Positions 15,706-24,620 of a stretch of 64,000 nucleotides of DNA are shown here, one piece after another. The translations under genes were made by a program, and so were the position numbers. The stretch lies in contig NZ_PDZB01000011.1 in the NCBI RefSeq assembly GCF_002743335.1, positions 1-64,000 of the forward strand, given 5' to 3'. This stretch comes from Sporosarcina sp. P32b (GTDB taxonomy: Bacteria > Bacillota > Bacilli > Bacillales_A > Planococcaceae). The notes below the pieces were generated by a model. It worked only from the letters and a program-made list of their open reading frames with translations, was not told the origin of the DNA and made no database searches. How positions within the stretch are numbered: the stretch's first letter is position 1; every line of letters begins with the position of its first letter.

Positions 15706-16207
15706 TGGAAAGCACCTCCCAATAATCAGCTGACAGTTTATCTTTTAACAAAATACGTGCTTTGGTCATTCTCGTTTTTACGGTGTTTTCCGATAGATCA
15801 AGAAACGCAGCAACCTCTCGCATAGTTAGTTCTTCGTAATAATAAAACAGTATAATTTCTCGATACTTTATAGGTAATGCCAATATAGCAGAAGCAATCG
15901 CAGACTTTTCTTCCTGTAGAATCAATCGATCATGTTCAGTATGTATAGTTTCTGCCCATTCTTTATTAAATTTCAAATGTCGGAAAGACCAGCTTCGCAA
16001 ATGATCTTTACAGCGGTTCACTGTTAATTTTGTTAAGTAAGCACGTAACTTTCCTTGTTCTTGATAATTCGTTTTCTCGTAAAATGAGATGAAGACCTCC
16101 TGGACGATATCCTTCGCCAGTTCACGGTCACGTAAATAGAAGTAGACCATTTTCAATAAATGTTCCCCATACGTATCCATTACATGCTCCAGTTCCGCCG
16201 AATTCAT
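15698..16207 (-). CDS. ECF-type RNA polymerase sigma factor
   Basis: A 169-residue sigma-70 family protein of the ECF group. Region 2 is seen around LKMVYFYLRDRELAKDIVQEVF and region 4 around LPIKYREIILFYYYEELTMREVAAFLDLSENTVKTRMTKAR with its helix-turn-helix. There is no regions 1 or 3. ATG 16207 is preceded by GAGGCGGTGG; in-frame GTG codons at 16216 and 16213 are alternatives. It is cotranscribed with a membrane protein that overlaps its 3' end. A candidate autoregulatory promoter lies at 16233-16258. The regulon is unknown. Confidence 0.9.
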   Translation of the reverse strand: MNSAELEHVMDTYGEHLLKMVYFYLRDRELAKDIVQEVFISFYEKTNYQEQGKLRAYLTKLTVNRCKDHLRSWSFRHLKFNKEWAETIHTEHDRLILQEEKSAIASAILALPIKYREIILFYYYEELTMREVAAFLDLSENTVKTRMTKARILLKDKLSADYWEVLSIE

Positions 16208-16232
16208 ATCCACCACCGCCTCTCTATTACTA

Positions 16233-16258
16233 TAACGAAGCTCAAATAGAAAAAGTTT
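16233..16258 (-). promoter_or_regulatory. candidate ECF-type autoregulatory promoter
   Basis: Read leftward, AAAC (16258-16255) and CGTTA (16237-16233) are separated by 17 nt, resembling the TGAAAC-N16/17-CGTATA promoters of Bacillus ECF sigma factors. It is 26-50 nt upstream of the sigma gene's start. The match is partial. Confidence 0.35.
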
Positions 16259-16288
16259 TAATCCGCTAAAGTTTTATGTGAAAAACGA

Positions 16289-16320
16289 AAAAACACGACG
16301 AGAAATTCTCGTCATGTTTT
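16289..16320 (-). terminator. intrinsic terminator after DUF2935 gene
   Basis: Read leftward, AACATGACGAGAA pairs with TTCTCGTCGTGTT and is followed by T-rich sequence. Confidence 0.8.
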
Positions 16321-16328
16321 CATGAAAA

Positions 16329-17105
16329 TTAGTTTACGACCTGATCTTCGAGATTTTTCCACAGATGATGGGCTTCTCTCGCAATATGTTCTAACAAATC
16401 GGGCGGAGCAGTCGTAACCGCGGCACAAGCTTTGATCAGTTCACTTAATTCCAACTTAAAAGCTTCCAGTGCTTTTGCTTCTTTTATCACCATTTGATTG
16501 AATGTATTCAACACAGGTGATACTTCATTCCGTGGTCTGCGAATGATGGTCTTCAAAGCTTGAGCTTGTAATAGAAGGTTTTCAAACTTCCTTGTCATTG
16601 CACGTACTTGATCATGCAATTCATAATTGGAAGCGTCCACGTAATGACTAATAAATATAAGGTGGTCAAGCATTTGACGAAGCCAGAAGTTGCTCTCATG
16701 CAGTGTCGCGTCAGCTGGCGTGATGTAAGAATTCGTTTCAATTAATTTGAACACACGCTCTGCTTCTTCAGCTTCTCGAATCATATGATCAAGAAGAGAA
16801 GTAGGAGTTGAAATGATGACGTCGCAATGCAATGCGCGATCCATCGTATGAATTAGTAGGTCAGCGAACTCTTTTGTAGAGCTCTTTGCCTCGTCGATAA
16901 TCAACCCGATATCACCAGTTTTGGATTCAGTCTTTTTAAATATTTTCCCCATGCGGTCGACCATTTGCTGATTGGCGCGAGCTAGTTCCAACTCATGGTG
17001 ACTAATTTCTCGATCGAAAAACTCCCCATGCTCAAAGTTATTGCGCACCCAAAAATCGATAATACCGTACGTATCCCGTTCATAATTATCCGTATAACCA
17101 GCCAT
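16329..17105 (-). CDS. DUF2935 family protein (ferritin-like helical bundles)
   Basis: A 258-residue protein built of two similar helical repeats, each rich in conserved His and Glu: FWVRNNFEHGEFFDREISHHELELA near residues 18-42, and HESNFWLRQMLDHLIFISHYVD near 134-155. This is the DUF2935 pattern of Bacillales, whose known structure is a pair of four-helix bundles that can hold metal. The biological role is unknown. It starts at ATG 17105 and is monocistronic, with a terminator directly after its stop. Confidence 0.85.
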   Translation of the reverse strand: MAGYTDNYERDTYGIIDFWVRNNFEHGEFFDREISHHELELARANQQMVDRMGKIFKKTESKTGDIGLIIDEAKSSTKEFADLLIHTMDRALHCDVIISTPTSLLDHMIREAEEAERVFKLIETNSYITPADATLHESNFWLRQMLDHLIFISHYVDASNYELHDQVRAMTRKFENLLLQAQALKTIIRRPRNEVSPVLNTFNQMVIKEAKALEAFKLELSELIKACAAVTTAPPDLLEHIAREAHHLWKNLEDQVVN

Positions 17106-17249
17106 TTGTACATACCCCCTAATTTACCTATCTCATATCCATACCATCCTATTCCTTTCTTGTGTGGATTATGTATAGACAGGGTATTGTAGTAGAAAGC
17201 CATCTATTTCTTGGAAGAGTGTATATACTGAAGAAAGAGGTGTTGTCAT

Positions 17250-18032
17250 ATGAAAATAGGTATAATTGGAACTGGCAATATTGCGCAGTATCTATTAGAA
17301 AGTATTAATAAGAACGGCAAAGTGGAAGCTGAAATTGTCTCGATATTCGGACGTAACCAAGAGGTGGGGCCAAGGCTGGAATCACAGTACAGTGCAAAGT
17401 TCTATACAGACTTTCAGGAGTTCATTCATTCTCCTATGGATGTAGTCGTGGAAGCTGCAACGATTGGAGTTGCGATGGAGCATATGGAAGAAGTACTGGA
17501 GAATAAGAAAGACCTGATATTGAGCAGTATCGGGGCATTTAAAGATGTGGAGTATTTGAATGAAATGAAAGAAGTGGCACGGAAGAATCAGCAACATATT
17601 TATTTGCCTTCAGGAGCGATTGGGGGACTGGATCTTCTACAATCAGCAAATTCTCTAGGCGGATTAAAGGAAGTACGCATTACGACTAGGAAGTCCTACC
17701 AATCACTAGGACTTGAAGTAAAGAATGTAGAAGAATGCATGTTTGATGGCGTAGCAATAGATGCGATTGAAAAGTTTCCTAAAAACGTCAATGTCGCATT
17801 ACTATTATCAATTGCAGGACTTGGTGCAGATAAAACAGTAGTACGCGTAATAGCAGATCCAAATGTTCAACGAAACACACATACTATTGAAGCAGAAGGT
17901 GATTTTGGCAAAATGAATTTATTAATTGAAAATGAGCCAATGCCAAACAACCCTAAAACAAGCTATCTTGCGGCATTGAGTATAGTTTCCACTTTACAGA
18001 ATAGAGGAAACGCGATTACCGTAGGTAGCTGA
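17250..18032 (+). CDS. nadX: L-aspartate dehydrogenase-like oxidoreductase
   Basis: A 260-residue protein of the NadX family, which oxidises L-aspartate to iminoaspartate with NAD(P)+ and can feed NAD synthesis. The Rossmann motif is GIIGTGNIAQYL at residues 4-15. The family segment LPSGAIGGLDLLQSA follows near 120-134, and the C-terminal part holds conserved NVNVALLLSIAGLGAD and the NPKTSYLAALS end motif. The ATG follows AAGAGGTGTTGTC. It stands alone, with no nadA or nadC nearby, so participation in NAD synthesis is an inference. Confidence 0.85.
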   Translation: MKIGIIGTGNIAQYLLESINKNGKVEAEIVSIFGRNQEVGPRLESQYSAKFYTDFQEFIHSPMDVVVEAATIGVAMEHMEEVLENKKDLILSSIGAFKDVEYLNEMKEVARKNQQHIYLPSGAIGGLDLLQSANSLGGLKEVRITTRKSYQSLGLEVKNVEECMFDGVAIDAIEKFPKNVNVALLLSIAGLGADKTVVRVIADPNVQRNTHTIEAEGDFGKMNLLIENEPMPNNPKTSYLAALSIVSTLQNRGNAITVGS

Positions 18033-18056
18033 ATTAAGAATTGAGGTTTTTTTACA

Positions 18057-18092
18057 AACAAAAGGCTGCCCATCACAGGGTAGCCTTTTGTT
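18057..18092. terminator. bidirectional intrinsic terminator
   Basis: ACAAAAGGCTgCCC pairs with GGGtAGCCTTTTGT around a short loop, between convergent genes; both flanks carry T- or A-rich runs. Confidence 0.85.
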
Positions 18093-18103
18093 ATGACTAT
18101 ATT

Positions 18104-18385
18104 TTAACTAATCGAGATACCGGAATTATTTATACTTTTTCCGTCTCGCCACTCAATTTCCACTTCGAACTTATACTTATCGTTTTCTTTTTCCAATTTA
18201 ATTTCGAGTTCTACTTCAGAAGCAGGTGTTACACCATGATTTTTCCCATCGTGTGTCAATGTAAAAGTACCATCCTCTTTCAACTTTTTTGCAAGTGTTT
18301 CAAGAAATTCAGCTGCCTGGATGAGTGACATTTTTTCTTCGTGATCTACTAAGACAACAGAAGTACTTTTATTTTCATTCCACAT
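18104..18385 (-). CDS. amphi-Trp domain protein
   Basis: A 93-residue protein resembling the amphi-Trp domain family: an N-terminal beta strand and helix (MSLIQAAEFLETLAKKLKED), then a strongly alternating C-terminal beta region VELEIKLEKENDKYKFEVEIEWRDG ending near the hallmark Trp. No signal peptide is visible. The ATG follows GAGGAGGTGGATG. Function of the family is not established. It is a single-gene unit closed by the terminator at 18057-18092. Confidence 0.75.
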   Translation of the reverse strand: MWNENKSTSVVLVDHEEKMSLIQAAEFLETLAKKLKEDGTFTLTHDGKNHGVTPASEVELEIKLEKENDKYKFEVEIEWRDGKSINNSGISIS

Positions 18386-18745
18386 CTTACATCCACCTCC
18401 TCGATTAGTAGGTATTCAATTAACTATACCATAATGAACAATCGTCACGAAGTACGTTAACTAGTGTTTTAAGCCTTGCATAGTATTAGGAAAATATATT
18501 GGGAAAAGTAATAAAGTGGTGAGTTGATAAGGGTTAAAAGGGGTAAGAGAAGTAAATAGGTTACTGTAAATAATTACTAACACTAGATTTCTGACTGTAG
18601 GTGAAAAGTTAGACGGAAATAGAAGGTTCGTTATTACATGAACAATGAAAGAATTACGTCTAGGCGGTTAAAATCTTCATATTACAGTCACACTGTTATA
18701 TAAAAAGAACAATGATTCGTTATTATTAATTGAGGGGATGTCTAT
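18386..18745. other. gene-free interval upstream of MoxR operon
   Basis: About 360 nt with no plausible coding sequence. It contains the leftward promoter of the amphi-Trp gene and the rightward promoter of the MoxR gene; TATATAA near 18700 is a plausible -10 region for the latter. ACAGTCACACTGT at 18684-18696 is a short palindrome that could be an operator. Confidence 0.45.
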
Positions 18746-19930
18746 ATGGATACGAATATAAAAAAGTTGCATGATATAAAAAAAGCATTGAATGCCAAGT
18801 TCTTTGAACGTGAAAACGAAGTAGAAGGAATATTAGTAGCCCTCCTTTCTAAACAACATATGTTAATGATAGGGCCAGCTGGGACCGCCAAATCTGCTTT
18901 ATCCGTAGAACTTGCGAAAATTGTTAATGGCACGTCGTATTTTCAATGGTTGCTGACAAGATTCAGTACCCCCGAAGAAGTATTCGGACCGCTGTCGCTA
19001 AAAGACTTAGAAGAAGGCGTATATAAGCGCAATACCGCTACTAAAATGCCAGAAGCACATTTGGTGTTTTTGGATGAAATTTTTAAAGCAAACTCTGCAA
19101 TATTAAACAGTTTATTGACTTTAATTAACGAAAGACTATTTTATAATGATGGACAACCCATAAAAGCACCATTAATGTCGGTCATTGGTGCTTCAAATGA
19201 ATATCCCGAAGAAGGAGAAGGGCTTGAAGCTTTATTTGACCGATTCTTATTACGATTCGAAATTAATTTCATCGCGGATGAATCAAACTTTGTATCGATG
19301 ATGAAGGATGAAGGCGAACATGTTGAAATTCCAACGATGCATTTGGACGACTTAGTGCAACTTCAAATTATGACTAATAAGGTGCATATTCCGGATGAGG
19401 TATATGAGACATTGTCTACCATTCGAAGAGAACTTCAAGACGAAGGAATTCAACCTTCTGATCGTCGATTCAAGCAATCTTTGGGCATCTTGCAGGCGAG
19501 AGCTTTACTCTATCAAAGAGAATCGGTTCAGACAGATGATATGGTGATTCTTGAAAATGCACTGTGGGAGACGTTGGATCAAAAAGAAACTGTGTGCACG
19601 ATTGTCCGTAGACATTCACAAGATGGTGTAGCACAAAGGCTTTCTACAATTGAAAATGAAGCGAATGAAATCTATGATTCGGCAGTACGTGATCAGTCAA
19701 CAGAAGCAGGCATGGAAGCGGTCCAGAAAATCACTGTATTATCGAAGGAATTAAATGATTTAAAAGAGCAAAATAGTAGTCGATCTGCTGAAGTGGATCA
19801 TGTCCAAAAAGTAATTATGACCTTAAAGAATGAAGTGGAAAGTAGTCGAATGGATACTGCTTACTATAGTGATACGAATGAAAAGAAAGATGAAAATGGC
19901 GAGCAACATGGAGTCTTTTTTAGAATGTAA
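18746..19930 (+). CDS. MoxR/RavA-type AAA+ ATPase
   Basis: A 394-residue AAA+ ATPase of the MoxR superfamily, which remodels or assembles protein complexes together with VWA-domain partners. Walker A is GPAGTAKS at 43-50, Walker B LVFLDEIF at 106-113, and a sensor region SVIGASNEYPEEGEGLEALFDRFLLRF follows, with the typical MoxR arginine. The C-terminal lid is followed by a coiled-coil stretch (about 295-375) rich in Glu and Lys. The ATG follows GAGGGGATG. A VWA gene starts 16 nt downstream, as in the RavA-ViaA pair. Client proteins are unknown. Confidence 0.88.
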   Translation: MDTNIKKLHDIKKALNAKFFERENEVEGILVALLSKQHMLMIGPAGTAKSALSVELAKIVNGTSYFQWLLTRFSTPEEVFGPLSLKDLEEGVYKRNTATKMPEAHLVFLDEIFKANSAILNSLLTLINERLFYNDGQPIKAPLMSVIGASNEYPEEGEGLEALFDRFLLRFEINFIADESNFVSMMKDEGEHVEIPTMHLDDLVQLQIMTNKVHIPDEVYETLSTIRRELQDEGIQPSDRRFKQSLGILQARALLYQRESVQTDDMVILENALWETLDQKETVCTIVRRHSQDGVAQRLSTIENEANEIYDSAVRDQSTEAGMEAVQKITVLSKELNDLKEQNSSRSAEVDHVQKVIMTLKNEVESSRMDTAYYSDTNEKKDENGEQHGVFFRM

Positions 19931-19945
19931 AAGGAGTGATATTCG

Positions 19946-21391
19946 ATGAAAAGAAGTAAAATAATTAGAGATCATCGCTCCGTACTGAATACAGATGCAT
20001 TTGATAAAAGACGTTTTAAAGAACTGTTCGAGATGTCAGATGGTTTACAAAAGGTTAGGGAAAAAGGGCAATTGCCAACTATAGAAGCGTTGCTTGGCGA
20101 TGTTTGGGCATCACTATATAAAATGAAACCAAGAATTATAGTAGAGCGAATAGATCCAGCCTTAAAACCGAACAAGACCATTGTAGAAAAGCTAATGAAA
20201 GATGAAAACTTTGAAGAATATAGAAACTTTACTCGTTTGGACGATCTGGCCGCGACTGTGTGTACCGTGAAAATGGTTGAGAAGATCAATCTGTGGTTAG
20301 CTGAAGCAAAAGCTTTAGATGAAGAGTTGCTGAAGTGTATGGAAGCGGTAGAAGCGCTACAAGAAGACGTGCCGATTGAGCGGTTGGATGAACAACAAGA
20401 GGAATTAGAAGAAGGACCTGTCCAGGAACTAGCCGAGGCTACGGACAAGTTAAACGATCAGCTAGAATTCACACTTGAAACGAATGGCGAACGATTTTTG
20501 CAAGCGATCGATGAAGCGGTGGAAGAGTCGATCAAAGTAAAAGACAGCCTGATTTCTCTGATGGGTGGGAGCAGTGCAGGTAAAGGAGACGCAGAGTTGA
20601 AGAAAGTTCCATTGCGTGAACAACTTGCAGTGGCGGATCAAGTAGCGATGGATCCTAAAATGCAAGAAATTGCAGAGTGGGCTGGTCGTTTTCAAGAAGT
20701 AGCACGTGAAAAACAGAAGACGAGCTATGTGGAAGCGATCGAGAGGCGTGGCGTAACAATTGGAAAAGAAATGGAACGCCTCTTGCCGATAGAATTAGGA
20801 CTCTATTCAAATGACTCGACGAAAAAGGATTTCTTGCGCCGCTTTGCGGAAGGAAACACGATGCAGTTTGAACAGAAGAAGCGAGAAAATCTTGGCAAAG
20901 GTCCGATTGTTTTTTGCCTTGACCAATCTGGAAGTATGAAGCTGCTTGATACCCAGTCAAAAGGGTTCATCTTGGCGCTTCTATCAATCGCAAAAAAACA
21001 ACGCCGGGATCTATGCGTTCTATTATTTTCTACGACCATTCAAAAAGAAGTATTTCGTAAAGGCAAAATCACTTCAAATGAACTTGCTCGACTAGCTAGA
21101 ACGTATTTGGGTGGGGGAACAGACTTTACACTGTCACTGCAAGGAGCCCTCGAAGTAATAGAAGACAGTACTTTCAAACATGCAGATGTCATTTTCGTTA
21201 GTGATGGAGAAGATGAAATTAGCGAGAGTTTCCTAACCGAATTCAACGATAAGAAAAAACAAAGGGAATTCAATGTACTGACCTTAGCAATAGGGAAAGA
21301 TACGGCCGTCGCTGAATCATTCTCAGACCGTGTAATTCATGTAACTGATTTTGATGACGAAGGAAGCTTTATCGCTTTTGAAACCTACTAA
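19946..21391 (+). CDS. VWA-domain protein (ViaA/CoxE-like partner of MoxR)
   Basis: A 481-residue protein with a long helical acidic N-terminal part (1-300) and a C-terminal von Willebrand A domain starting near residue 320. The metal-ion-dependent adhesion site is seen as DQSGSM (326-331), with the second and third MIDAS elements around GGGTDFT and VSDGED. This domain order matches ViaA, the partner of RavA. ATG follows AAAAGGAGTG. It is 16 nt after the AAA gene and is followed by an intrinsic terminator, so these two form a transcription unit. No signal peptide is present, so it acts in the cytoplasm. Confidence 0.87.
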   Translation: MKRSKIIRDHRSVLNTDAFDKRRFKELFEMSDGLQKVREKGQLPTIEALLGDVWASLYKMKPRIIVERIDPALKPNKTIVEKLMKDENFEEYRNFTRLDDLAATVCTVKMVEKINLWLAEAKALDEELLKCMEAVEALQEDVPIERLDEQQEELEEGPVQELAEATDKLNDQLEFTLETNGERFLQAIDEAVEESIKVKDSLISLMGGSSAGKGDAELKKVPLREQLAVADQVAMDPKMQEIAEWAGRFQEVAREKQKTSYVEAIERRGVTIGKEMERLLPIELGLYSNDSTKKDFLRRFAEGNTMQFEQKKRENLGKGPIVFCLDQSGSMKLLDTQSKGFILALLSIAKKQRRDLCVLLFSTTIQKEVFRKGKITSNELARLARTYLGGGTDFTLSLQGALEVIEDSTFKHADVIFVSDGEDEISESFLTEFNDKKKQREFNVLTLAIGKDTAVAESFSDRVIHVTDFDDEGSFIAFETY

Positions 21392-21404
21392 ATGCAATAC
21401 CTAA

Positions 21405-21431
21405 ACCCTTCAATTGCGAAGGGTCTTTTTT
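21405..21431 (+). terminator. intrinsic terminator after VWA gene
   Basis: ACCCTTC pairs with GAAGGGT around a 6-nt loop and is followed by CTTTTTT. Confidence 0.8.
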
Positions 21432-21498
21432 GTTTATCATAATATGATCTTTTTTGGGTATTCTAATCAAAACATACAAGCTAGTTGAGGTGATTGGA

Positions 21499-23031
21499 AT
21501 GCTAATTGAAAGATCGTCTTCTTGGAAGGAAGGGTTTATTCAACGACTTGAAAACCATGAACCATGGAATAATTCCGTGCTGTATAGCATGAGCTATGAC
21601 ATCACGAAAAATAACTTAATTACTGATTTTACTGGATTGCAGTCACTTGCTTACTTACCGAACGTTAAACCGTTACCCCATCAAATAAAAGCAGCTGAAC
21701 GAGTAATTGAACAGATGAACGGTAAAGCGATTTTAGCGGATGAGGTAGGGCTTGGGAAAACCATTGAAGCAGGTCTAATCATTAAAGAATACTTGCTCAG
21801 AGGACTTGTGAAAAAAGTACTGATACTAGTACCCGCCTCTCTCGTCAATCAATGGGTGGAAGAATTGTACACGAAATTCCACATCCCTGCGCTGTTGTAC
21901 AAAAAGAATTATGCGCTCGATTATGTGGATGTAGTAGTAATGAGTATGGATACTGCCAAACGCAGTCCACATAAGGAAAAAATCTTTGCACAAGATTATG
22001 ATTTAATTATTGTAGATGAAGCGCATAAATTAAAAAATCATCAGACGATTAGTTATGAGTTCGTACAAAGTTTGAAGAAGAAATTTTGTTTATTGCTTAC
22101 AGCCACACCGATTCAAAATGATACGTTTGAATTGTTTTATTTAGTGACGCTACTTAAACAAGGTCATTTAGGAAACTATGAAGAGTTTTCTTCCGTGTTC
22201 TCTGCAAAAAACCGTGATGAAGAACGAGATAGTTATTTGAAGGAACTAGTCAGCCAAGTTATGGTACGTAACAGACGACAGGACACGGGTGTGGAATGGT
22301 CCACACGGAAAGTTCATACGGTTCCTATCACATTCACGGACTATGAAAGACAAGCCTACACTGCTGTATCCAATCTGAAAGAAATATCCCCGGTATTTTC
22401 AGATGCTTTTTCCACGATGACATTACAAAGAGAAATGTGCAGCAGCCCCGAGGCGACAATCGGTACATTGATGAAGTTATTGCCAGAATGTAAGCAAGTA
22501 GAAGAAATCACACATGTGGAAAAGGTCATTGAACAACTAGAGAAATTATCGATTCATTCAAAAGCTAAAAAGGCAACAGAACTGATTTTACAAGCGAATG
22601 ACAAGGTAATTATTTTTACTGAGTATCGGATGACACAGCTGTATTTAAGTGATTATCTGTATGCGAATGGTATATCAAATGTCATTTTTAACGGAAAGTT
22701 AAGCAAAAGTAGCCGGGAATGGATCAAGCATTTATTCAAGCAACAAGCGCAAGTACTAATTGCGACAGAGTCCGGAGCAGAGGGAATCAACCTTCAATTC
22801 TGCCATCACGTCATCAATTACGATCTTCCGTGGAATCCGATGAAGTTGGAACAGCGGATTGGACGTGTGCATCGATTAGGGCAGGAGCACGATGTACAGA
22901 TTTATAATTTAGCTGTGAAAGAGACGATTGATGACCATGTGATGAAAGTGTTGCAAGGAAAGATTGAGACATTTGAACAAGTAGTAGGGGAACTAGATGA
23001 TATTTTGGAAATGAAAGAACGGTCTGTGTGA
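21499..23031 (+). CDS. SNF2-family DEAH helicase/ATPase (YqhH-like)
   Basis: A 510-residue SNF2-type ATPase translocase. Motif I is DEVGLGKT at 81-88, motif II is VDEAHKLKNH, motif III LLLTATPIQND, and motif VI LEQRIGRVHRLGQ in the C-terminal RecA lobe. No extra DNA-binding or Zn domains are present, so it is a compact core enzyme like B. subtilis YqhH. ATG 21499 is preceded by GAGGTG at spacing 8; an upstream in-frame start lacks a site. The YqhG-like gene follows 13 nt later. Its cellular role is undefined; remodelling of protein-nucleic acid complexes is typical of the family. Confidence 0.88.
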   Translation: MLIERSSSWKEGFIQRLENHEPWNNSVLYSMSYDITKNNLITDFTGLQSLAYLPNVKPLPHQIKAAERVIEQMNGKAILADEVGLGKTIEAGLIIKEYLLRGLVKKVLILVPASLVNQWVEELYTKFHIPALLYKKNYALDYVDVVVMSMDTAKRSPHKEKIFAQDYDLIIVDEAHKLKNHQTISYEFVQSLKKKFCLLLTATPIQNDTFELFYLVTLLKQGHLGNYEEFSSVFSAKNRDEERDSYLKELVSQVMVRNRRQDTGVEWSTRKVHTVPITFTDYERQAYTAVSNLKEISPVFSDAFSTMTLQREMCSSPEATIGTLMKLLPECKQVEEITHVEKVIEQLEKLSIHSKAKKATELILQANDKVIIFTEYRMTQLYLSDYLYANGISNVIFNGKLSKSSREWIKHLFKQQAQVLIATESGAEGINLQFCHHVINYDLPWNPMKLEQRIGRVHRLGQEHDVQIYNLAVKETIDDHVMKVLQGKIETFEQVVGELDDILEMKERSV

Positions 23032-23044
23032 AGGAGGAGAATTT

Positions 23045-23824
23045 ATGCATTCGACTGAGATCCATACGTACCTTCACAGATTCTTTACGGAGAATGACTG
23101 TGAAATACTTCATGGAAATGAACATTATCTAACCGTGCAACTAACAATTGATATGGATAAAAGAATCATGAACCGACCTTTTTATTGGAGGTATATAGAA
23201 AGTGTTAATGAGATACCGAATCCCGCGCAGCTTACGTTAATTACAGATATGAAGCAACTGCAAAATGGGATGAAGGGGGAAGTAATCCATCTTGGGTCCC
23301 CGCGATTGCATCAATTATTTCAAGTAACGAAAGAAATGGGACAGTTTGTAAAACTGTATGAGCGTGTAGGGGCTAACAACGAGCAGCAGATTCTGACACC
23401 ATGGGTTGGTGTCAATTATAAAGTGTCATTCACCAGTCATCAAACGAAGGAGATCTTATATTCAATAGGTATCAATTTGATGACAGGGGCAGTTGTAAAA
23501 GAGTTCCAGGAAACTATTGGCATGCGAGATTTGTCCGACCAATCGTCTGAACAAGTATTTCATTTACCTTTTATCATTACACCTGTCCGCGCGCTTGATC
23601 GATTGGATGCTGTGATCACAAAAGTGATTGAAGGTGAAGATCTAACATGGGTGGAGGAAGCAGAAAAGAGATGGAGGAAAGACCAGGCGGTATTAGATTA
23701 TTTCTATGAAGGGCAGGAACCGAAACCTGAGTGTTATGAGATGGAAAAGCGGGCAATGGAAGAACGTTTTAAGCCACGGATTACGGTGGATGTTGTGAAT
23801 GGTGGGTTATTTTATTTAAAATAG
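23045..23824 (+). CDS. yqhG: YqhG family protein
   Basis: A 259-residue cytoplasmic protein of the Bacillales YqhG family. It contains the characteristic segments HRFFTENDCEILHGNEHYLTV at the N-terminus, MNRPFYWRYIE near 44-54, and TPWVGVNYKVSF in the middle. No catalytic motif is visible. The ATG follows GAAGGAGGAG. It is paired with the SNF2 helicase gene, as in B. subtilis, which implies a shared process. Function is unknown. A terminator follows. Confidence 0.85.
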   Translation: MHSTEIHTYLHRFFTENDCEILHGNEHYLTVQLTIDMDKRIMNRPFYWRYIESVNEIPNPAQLTLITDMKQLQNGMKGEVIHLGSPRLHQLFQVTKEMGQFVKLYERVGANNEQQILTPWVGVNYKVSFTSHQTKEILYSIGINLMTGAVVKEFQETIGMRDLSDQSSEQVFHLPFIITPVRALDRLDAVITKVIEGEDLTWVEEAEKRWRKDQAVLDYFYEGQEPKPECYEMEKRAMEERFKPRITVDVVNGGLFYLK

Positions 23825-23829
23825 AAATC

Positions 23830-23873
23830 AAAACAGCGCGCAAGTGAATCTACTTTCACTTACGCGCTGTTTT
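23830..23873 (+). terminator. intrinsic terminator after yqhG
   Basis: AAAACAGCGCGcAAGTGAA pairs with TTTCACTTaCGCGCTGTTTT around a short loop. Confidence 0.85.
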
Positions 23874-23930
23874 GAATCTGACTGTTTATAGGATAAACTA
23901 ATAGCAATCAAGAAAAGTGTGGTGAGTTCA

Positions 23931-24620
23931 TTGTTTACAATTATGCTAATCGAAGATGATCAAACATTATTTGAGGAAATAAAAGAACGTTTAACGCAAT
24001 GGTCTTACTCAGTGGCCGGAATTGAGGATTTTGCAAATGTAGTGCAAGAATTTACGGAAATCAAGCCAGATCTTGTAATCATCGATATCCAATTGCCGAA
24101 ATTCGATGGATTTCATTGGTGTCGGATGATTCGAACGCATTCGAATGTCCCGATTATCTTTCTATCTTCACGGGATCACCCGACTGATATGGTGATGTCG
24201 ATGCAACTCGGAGCTGATGATTTCGTTCAAAAGCCATTTCATTTCGATGTACTGATCGCAAAGGTCCAAGCTATCTTACGGCGTGTCTATAATTACAATA
24301 CCGATCAAGTGTTAGAAATAAAAACTTGGTGTGATACAACTGTCGATTTTGTGAAAGGTACGCTTACCAATGAGAACGGAACTATTGAGTTGACGAAGAA
24401 TGAGATATATATTTTAAAAATATTAATAGAAAGAAAGAATGAAATTGTATCAAGGGAAAAAATCATTACAAGTCTTTGGGATGATGAACGTTTTGTCAGC
24501 GATAATACGCTGACAGTCAATGTCAATCGTTTACGTAAACGGATCGCAGAGATCGGCTTGGTAGATGTCATTGAAACAAAAGTAGGGCAAGGGTATATGG
24601 CGAAGGAAAAGCAATTATGA
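23931..24620 (+). CDS. OmpR-type response regulator (BceR-like)
   Basis: A 229-residue two-component regulator: receiver domain with acidic pocket EDD at 8-10 and phosphoacceptor Asp52 in VIIDIQLPKFDG, conserved KP loop in FVQKPF, then a winged-helix DNA-binding domain (about 130-229). The start is probably TTG 23931, with GGTGAG five nt upstream; GTG 23919 is the alternative. Its stop overlaps the histidine kinase ATG by 4 nt, and a BceAB-type ABC transporter follows, so this is a BceRS-like peptide-antibiotic response pair. The palindrome at 25621-25650 is its likely operator. Confidence 0.9.
   Translation: MFTIMLIEDDQTLFEEIKERLTQWSYSVAGIEDFANVVQEFTEIKPDLVIIDIQLPKFDGFHWCRMIRTHSNVPIIFLSSRDHPTDMVMSMQLGADDFVQKPFHFDVLIAKVQAILRRVYNYNTDQVLEIKTWCDTTVDFVKGTLTNENGTIELTKNEIYILKILIERKNEIVSREKIITSLWDDERFVSDNTLTVNVNRLRKRIAEIGLVDVIETKVGQGYMAKEKQL

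Noticed and set aside
19972-20448. 158-codon Ser-rich leftward frame within the VWA gene
   Set aside because: Serine-rich translation is typical of the reverse strand of Glu/Lys-rich coding DNA, and there is no ribosome site.
18746-23824. reading the AAA-VWA-SNF2-YqhG block as an antiphage island
   Set aside because: No nuclease or toxin gene, no mobile-element borders, base composition like the neighbours, and SNF2-YqhG is a conserved housekeeping pair in Bacillus.
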